This document shows, in pieces, positions 5,683 through 8,236 of a DNA stretch of 8,236 nt. The notes beneath the pieces were generated by a model. That model did no database searches, had not been told where the DNA came from, and saw nothing but the letters and a program-made list of their open reading frames with translations. A program made the translations under genes and the position numbers. Each line of letters starts with the position of its first letter. Position 1 is the stretch's first letter. The stretch is from Gammaproteobacteria bacterium (GTDB taxonomy: Bacteria > Pseudomonadota > Gammaproteobacteria > BMS3Bbin11): the NCBI GenBank assembly GCA_030636465.1, contig DAOVWW010000054.1, forward strand, positions 1 to 8,236. Direction: 5' to 3'.

Positions 5683-7760
5683 AACCCCTTGTATTTGACG
5701 CCTTTAATCAGTTTCTCCATCTCTTCAGCTGGAACCGGCTTTCCAAACAAAAACCCCTGGACTGCATCACACCCATGTTGTTTCACAAAGTTGTACTGAT
5801 CTTCAGTTTCTACACCTTCAGCGACGACCTTCAGGTTAAGGTTATGCGCCATGGTAATAATGGTGCGGACAATGGTCTCATCATCAGGGTCTTTACCCAG
5901 GTCACGCACGAAGGACTGGTCAATTTTCAGCGTATTCAGTGGCCGCTGCTTAAGGCGGCTGAGAGATGAATATGCCGTTCCAAAATCATCGACAGAAATT
6001 TCCACCCCCAGTTCACGAAGCTGCTCAAAAACACCCATGGCATCTTCGCTTTCCTGCCCAAACAGACTTTCGGTTATTTCCAGTTCAAGTTGCGAGCCAG
6101 GGAACCCTGTGTGGCTAAGGGTCTGCTTAACCATTTTGTGCAGGTCTTTACGAATAAACTTCCCTGGTGAAAGATTAACTGAGAGAGATATCTGCGGGGT
6201 TTCGCCCCCATACCACTTTAATACTTCGCTACAGGCAGATTTCAGTACCCATTCATCAATATCACGAATAAGCCCACAGTCCTCAGCCAGAGGGATAAAT
6301 TCTGATGGTGTGATTTCGCCTTCTTCCGGGTCAGTCCAGCGGGCCAGCGCTTCCACTCCGATTATATTCAGAGATTCGGTATCCAGCCTTGGTTGATAGT
6401 GGATGTTCAGGCGCTCTTCTCTAACGGCCTGCCTCAATTTATTCTCCAGGCTATGGCGCCTGACTATCTGCGCATTCATCTCGGAAGAAAAGAAGGTGAT
6501 TTGATTGTAGCCCTGATCTTTAGACCGATACATCGCTGTATCCGCATTCTTTAAAATAGTCTCGGCATTATCGCCATCATCAGGGAAAAGACAGATACCG
6601 ATACTGGTGGATGGATGCAGACTATAACCTTCTACTTCGATGGGATCAGCTATGGCTTTTATCAACTTGTTCGCCACATCCGCTGCCTCGGTAGCTGAAT
6701 TGATCTGCATCAGTAACACACCAAACTCATCTCCACCGAGTCGCGCCAGTGTGTCGCTGGCGCGTATACAGGAAGAAAACCTTTTAGCTACCTGAATCAA
6801 TAACTTGTCCCCGATTGCGTGCCCCAGAGTATCATTAACCACTTTGAAACGATCCAGATCAAGGAACAGGATGGCCAGATTTCCACCGTAACGCCGTGAT
6901 TGATCTATAGCTAGCTGCAAGCGATCATCAAAGGTGATGCGATTCGCTAGCCCGGTCAAGGTGTCATGATAAACCTGATGCTCCAGTTGCAGAGTCAACT
7001 CGGTAAGTTCACTCGTTCGAATTTCGACTGTTTCTTCCAGATGCTCCTGAACTTTCTTTAACTCGGCATCCTGCTCCTGAATCTGTTGCAGCATGCTATT
7101 AAAATCGTCTACTAAGGACCCAATCTCATCTTTGGACAGCTTTTTGGCCCTTAAGCTATAGTCATTCTGCTCGGTAACTCGTCTGGCAGTTTCCGCCAGC
7201 TTCACAATAGGTACGGAAACCACTCGCTGCAAGCGACTGGAGATAATCAAGGCAACAATAAATGATGCCAGCAGGACGCCCAGTCCAATAATTAAATGTA
7301 ACAGTTGACGCTGCTTCCAGTAGCTCAAATCAGATACCAGCAGTATGCTTCCAATCGCCTCGCCTTCTAGCTTTACTGGCGCCACCACAAAGAGATTCCC
7401 ATTAATAGAACCGGATTCCTTGTCCGGGTGCTCAAGTGGTAAAGAACCCCCATCTCGCTTATAACTCGCAAACAAGGATCCATCTTTCAAAAACAAGGCT
7501 GCGGACACAATAGCGACCTCTGCTTCGAGCGTGGATAAGGTCCCTTGTGCGGAGTCGGGGTCGTCGAAAGTAATTGCAGCAACTGAATTGTTGCCAATAA
7601 TTCCAGCTTCCGCACGCAGCCGCTCTATCGTTGAGGTTTGCAGTGAATACCAGTCACTCACCACAAAGCCAATGGCGGATATGAGCAGGGCACTACCGCT
7701 GGTTAATAACAGCACCAGCATTAGCTTCTTTCTGATCGAATAACCGCCCTGTATCAACAT
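5676..7760 (-). CDS. Membrane GGDEF-EAL protein with CHASE8 sensor and HAMP (YfiN-like N-terminus)
   Basis: The 694-residue inner-membrane protein is predicted to make and/or break cyclic-di-GMP. In order: membrane helix 1 (about 13-34), a periplasmic CHASE8-type domain (about 38-148, with [18 protein letters not shown]), helix 2 (about 155-174), HAMP (about 175-228), a short coiled coil (about 228-262), GGDEF (about 266-425) and EAL (about 440-690). The cyclase motif GGDEF (342-346) and the inhibitory I-site RASD (333-336) are intact. In the EAL domain E470 (EALARW), E561 (LEITES), D591-D592 (DDFGT), K612 (KIDQSF), E648 and E651 (AEGVETE) are all kept, so both activities look possible. The ATG lies 3 nt after the stop of the YfiR-like gene, suggesting translational coupling and periplasmic control by that protein. 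Pseudomonas YfiN/TpbB has the same N-terminal layout but ends after GGDEF, so this is a YfiN-like sensor joined to a dual enzyme. Confidence 0.93.
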   Translation of the reverse strand: MLIQGGYSIRKKLMLVLLLTSGSALLISAIGFVVSDWYSLQTSTIERLRAEAGIIGNNSVAAITFDDPDSAQGTLSTLEAEVAIVSAALFLKDGSLFASYKRDGGSLPLEHPDKESGSINGNLFVVAPVKLEGEAIGSILLVSDLSYWKQRQLLHLIIGLGVLLASFIVALIISSRLQRVVSVPIVKLAETARRVTEQNDYSLRAKKLSKDEIGSLVDDFNSMLQQIQEQDAELKKVQEHLEETVEIRTSELTELTLQLEHQVYHDTLTGLANRITFDDRLQLAIDQSRRYGGNLAILFLDLDRFKVVNDTLGHAIGDKLLIQVAKRFSSCIRASDTLARLGGDEFGVLLMQINSATEAADVANKLIKAIADPIEVEGYSLHPSTSIGICLFPDDGDNAETILKNADTAMYRSKDQGYNQITFFSSEMNAQIVRRHSLENKLRQAVREERLNIHYQPRLDTESLNIIGVEALARWTDPEEGEITPSEFIPLAEDCGLIRDIDEWVLKSACSEVLKWYGGETPQISLSVNLSPGKFIRKDLHKMVKQTLSHTGFPGSQLELEITESLFGQESEDAMGVFEQLRELGVEISVDDFGTAYSSLSRLKQRPLNTLKIDQSFVRDLGKDPDDETIVRTIITMAHNLNLKVVAEGVETEDQYNFVKQHGCDAVQGFLFGKPVPAEEMEKLIKGVKYKGLE

Positions 7761-7763
7761 GAC

Positions 7764-8236
7764 TCAGGAGCCCCCGCCAACTATGCGTGCATGCTTGAGT
7801 AGCTCTGAACTCATCTTAAGCCCTGCCCTGCGCGCCCTTGCTAAATCAATCTCGAAACCAATGCGTGAACCTTTCCGCACCAGAGTGATTAACACTCCTT
7901 TTCTAGCAGCTGAAGCCCCTGCAGTATCCGTCATGTCGACAATTGTCAGTAGCGGACTCACCAGACCGGGACCAACTTCTATCTCAAAATCGTCCAGCTC
8001 CACTGGTGAAATAAGCAGGATCTGACATCGCTCGCTATCCAGAAAATTTTCAACCCGCATAATTTCCAGTTGCCTACCAGACACAGTTTTCCCGCTGATT
8101 GAATCAAGCGCAACATCAAAAGGGTTGGTGCGATAAAAACACAGCAGCAGACGATCATCGCGGCCGTCAAAGACCTCTTCAGGCCAGGTCACAAAGCGCG
8201 CTACGTTAAGAACAAAAGCAGCTTTGACTTTATTGA
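7764..8236 (-). CDS. YfiR-like periplasmic regulator (DUF4154), 5' end missing
   Basis: The last 156 codons are visible; the start and any signal peptide lie beyond the right edge. An internal GTG at 8190-8192 is not the start, because the family motif continues upstream: KVKAAFVLNVARFVTWPEE matches the opening of mature YfiR/DUF4154 proteins. Later family features are LLLCFY, SERCQILLIS, LLTIVDM, GFEIDLARARRAGLKMSS and ELLKHARIV. In Pseudomonas, YfiR is a periplasmic protein that inhibits the diguanylate cyclase YfiN through its periplasmic domain; the same role toward the next gene is inferred from the 3-nt spacing. Visible residues C32 and C70 are spaced like the known Cys71-Cys110 disulfide of P. 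aeruginosa YfiR. The second disulfide pair near its C-terminus is absent here. The family assignment is strong; the control mechanism is inferred. Confidence 0.9.
   Translation of the reverse strand, partial: NKVKAAFVLNVARFVTWPEEVFDGRDDRLLLCFYRTNPFDVALDSISGKTVSGRQLEIMRVENFLDSERCQILLISPVELDDFEIEVGPGLVSPLLTIVDMTDTAGASAARKGVLITLVRKGSRIGFEIDLARARRAGLKMSSELLKHARIVGGGS

Noticed and set aside
5851..6396. A 181-codon open frame on the plus strand
   Set aside because: It lies wholly antisense to the EAL domain of the GGDEF-EAL gene, whose motifs are intact; the product is serine/arginine rich with no family features.
7759..8025. Plus-strand 88-codon frame over the YfiR-like gene
   Set aside because: Antisense to a well-matched DUF4154 protein; composition is an artefact of the opposite strand.

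Overview
The window looks like chromosomal DNA of a gammaproteobacterium with moderate GC content. The best-recognised proteins point there: a YbdG-type small mechanosensitive channel, a PA4780-type bacterial RIO kinase, and a YfiR plus CHASE8 sensor pair of cyclic-di-GMP signalling. I cannot name the genus. No rRNA, tRNA, CRISPR array, insertion sequence or phage gene was seen, and gene order and spacing look like an ordinary chromosome.

Layout. (1) Positions 1-1670, minus strand: a small four-helix CopD-like membrane protein, then a ybdG/mscM-like channel whose 3' end lies beyond the left edge. (2) Positions 1671-1932: a divergent intergenic region with a terminator-like hairpin, a probable promoter and a perfect 7-bp inverted repeat. 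(3) Positions 1933-3360, plus strand: a 475-residue protein with a long cytoplasmic coiled coil, one membrane helix and a C-terminal periplasmic domain that looks like a divergent SPOR (DamX-type) domain. (4) Positions 3361-3808, plus strand: a structured leader, a good extended -10 promoter and a 73-residue protein of unknown function. (5) Positions 3844-5543, minus strand: a RIO1-family kinase preceded by a class I glutamine amidotransferase-like protein, with a likely terminator between them. (6) Positions 5676-8236, minus strand: a YfiR-like periplasmic protein (5' end beyond the right edge) followed 3 nt later by a CHASE8-HAMP-GGDEF-EAL membrane protein.

How the genes work together. Only the last pair forms a clear functional unit. 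In the known Pseudomonas YfiBNR system, periplasmic YfiR holds down the membrane diguanylate cyclase YfiN, and lipoprotein YfiB relieves this. Here the YfiN-like partner also carries an apparently intact EAL phosphodiesterase domain, and no yfiB follows. The coiled-coil/SPOR protein is the other notable gene and may belong to the cell envelope or division machinery. I see no strong evidence for a wholly new multi-gene system. The best leads are the YfiR/dual-enzyme arrangement, the coiled-coil SPOR protein with its palindromic operator candidate, and the unknown 73-residue protein.
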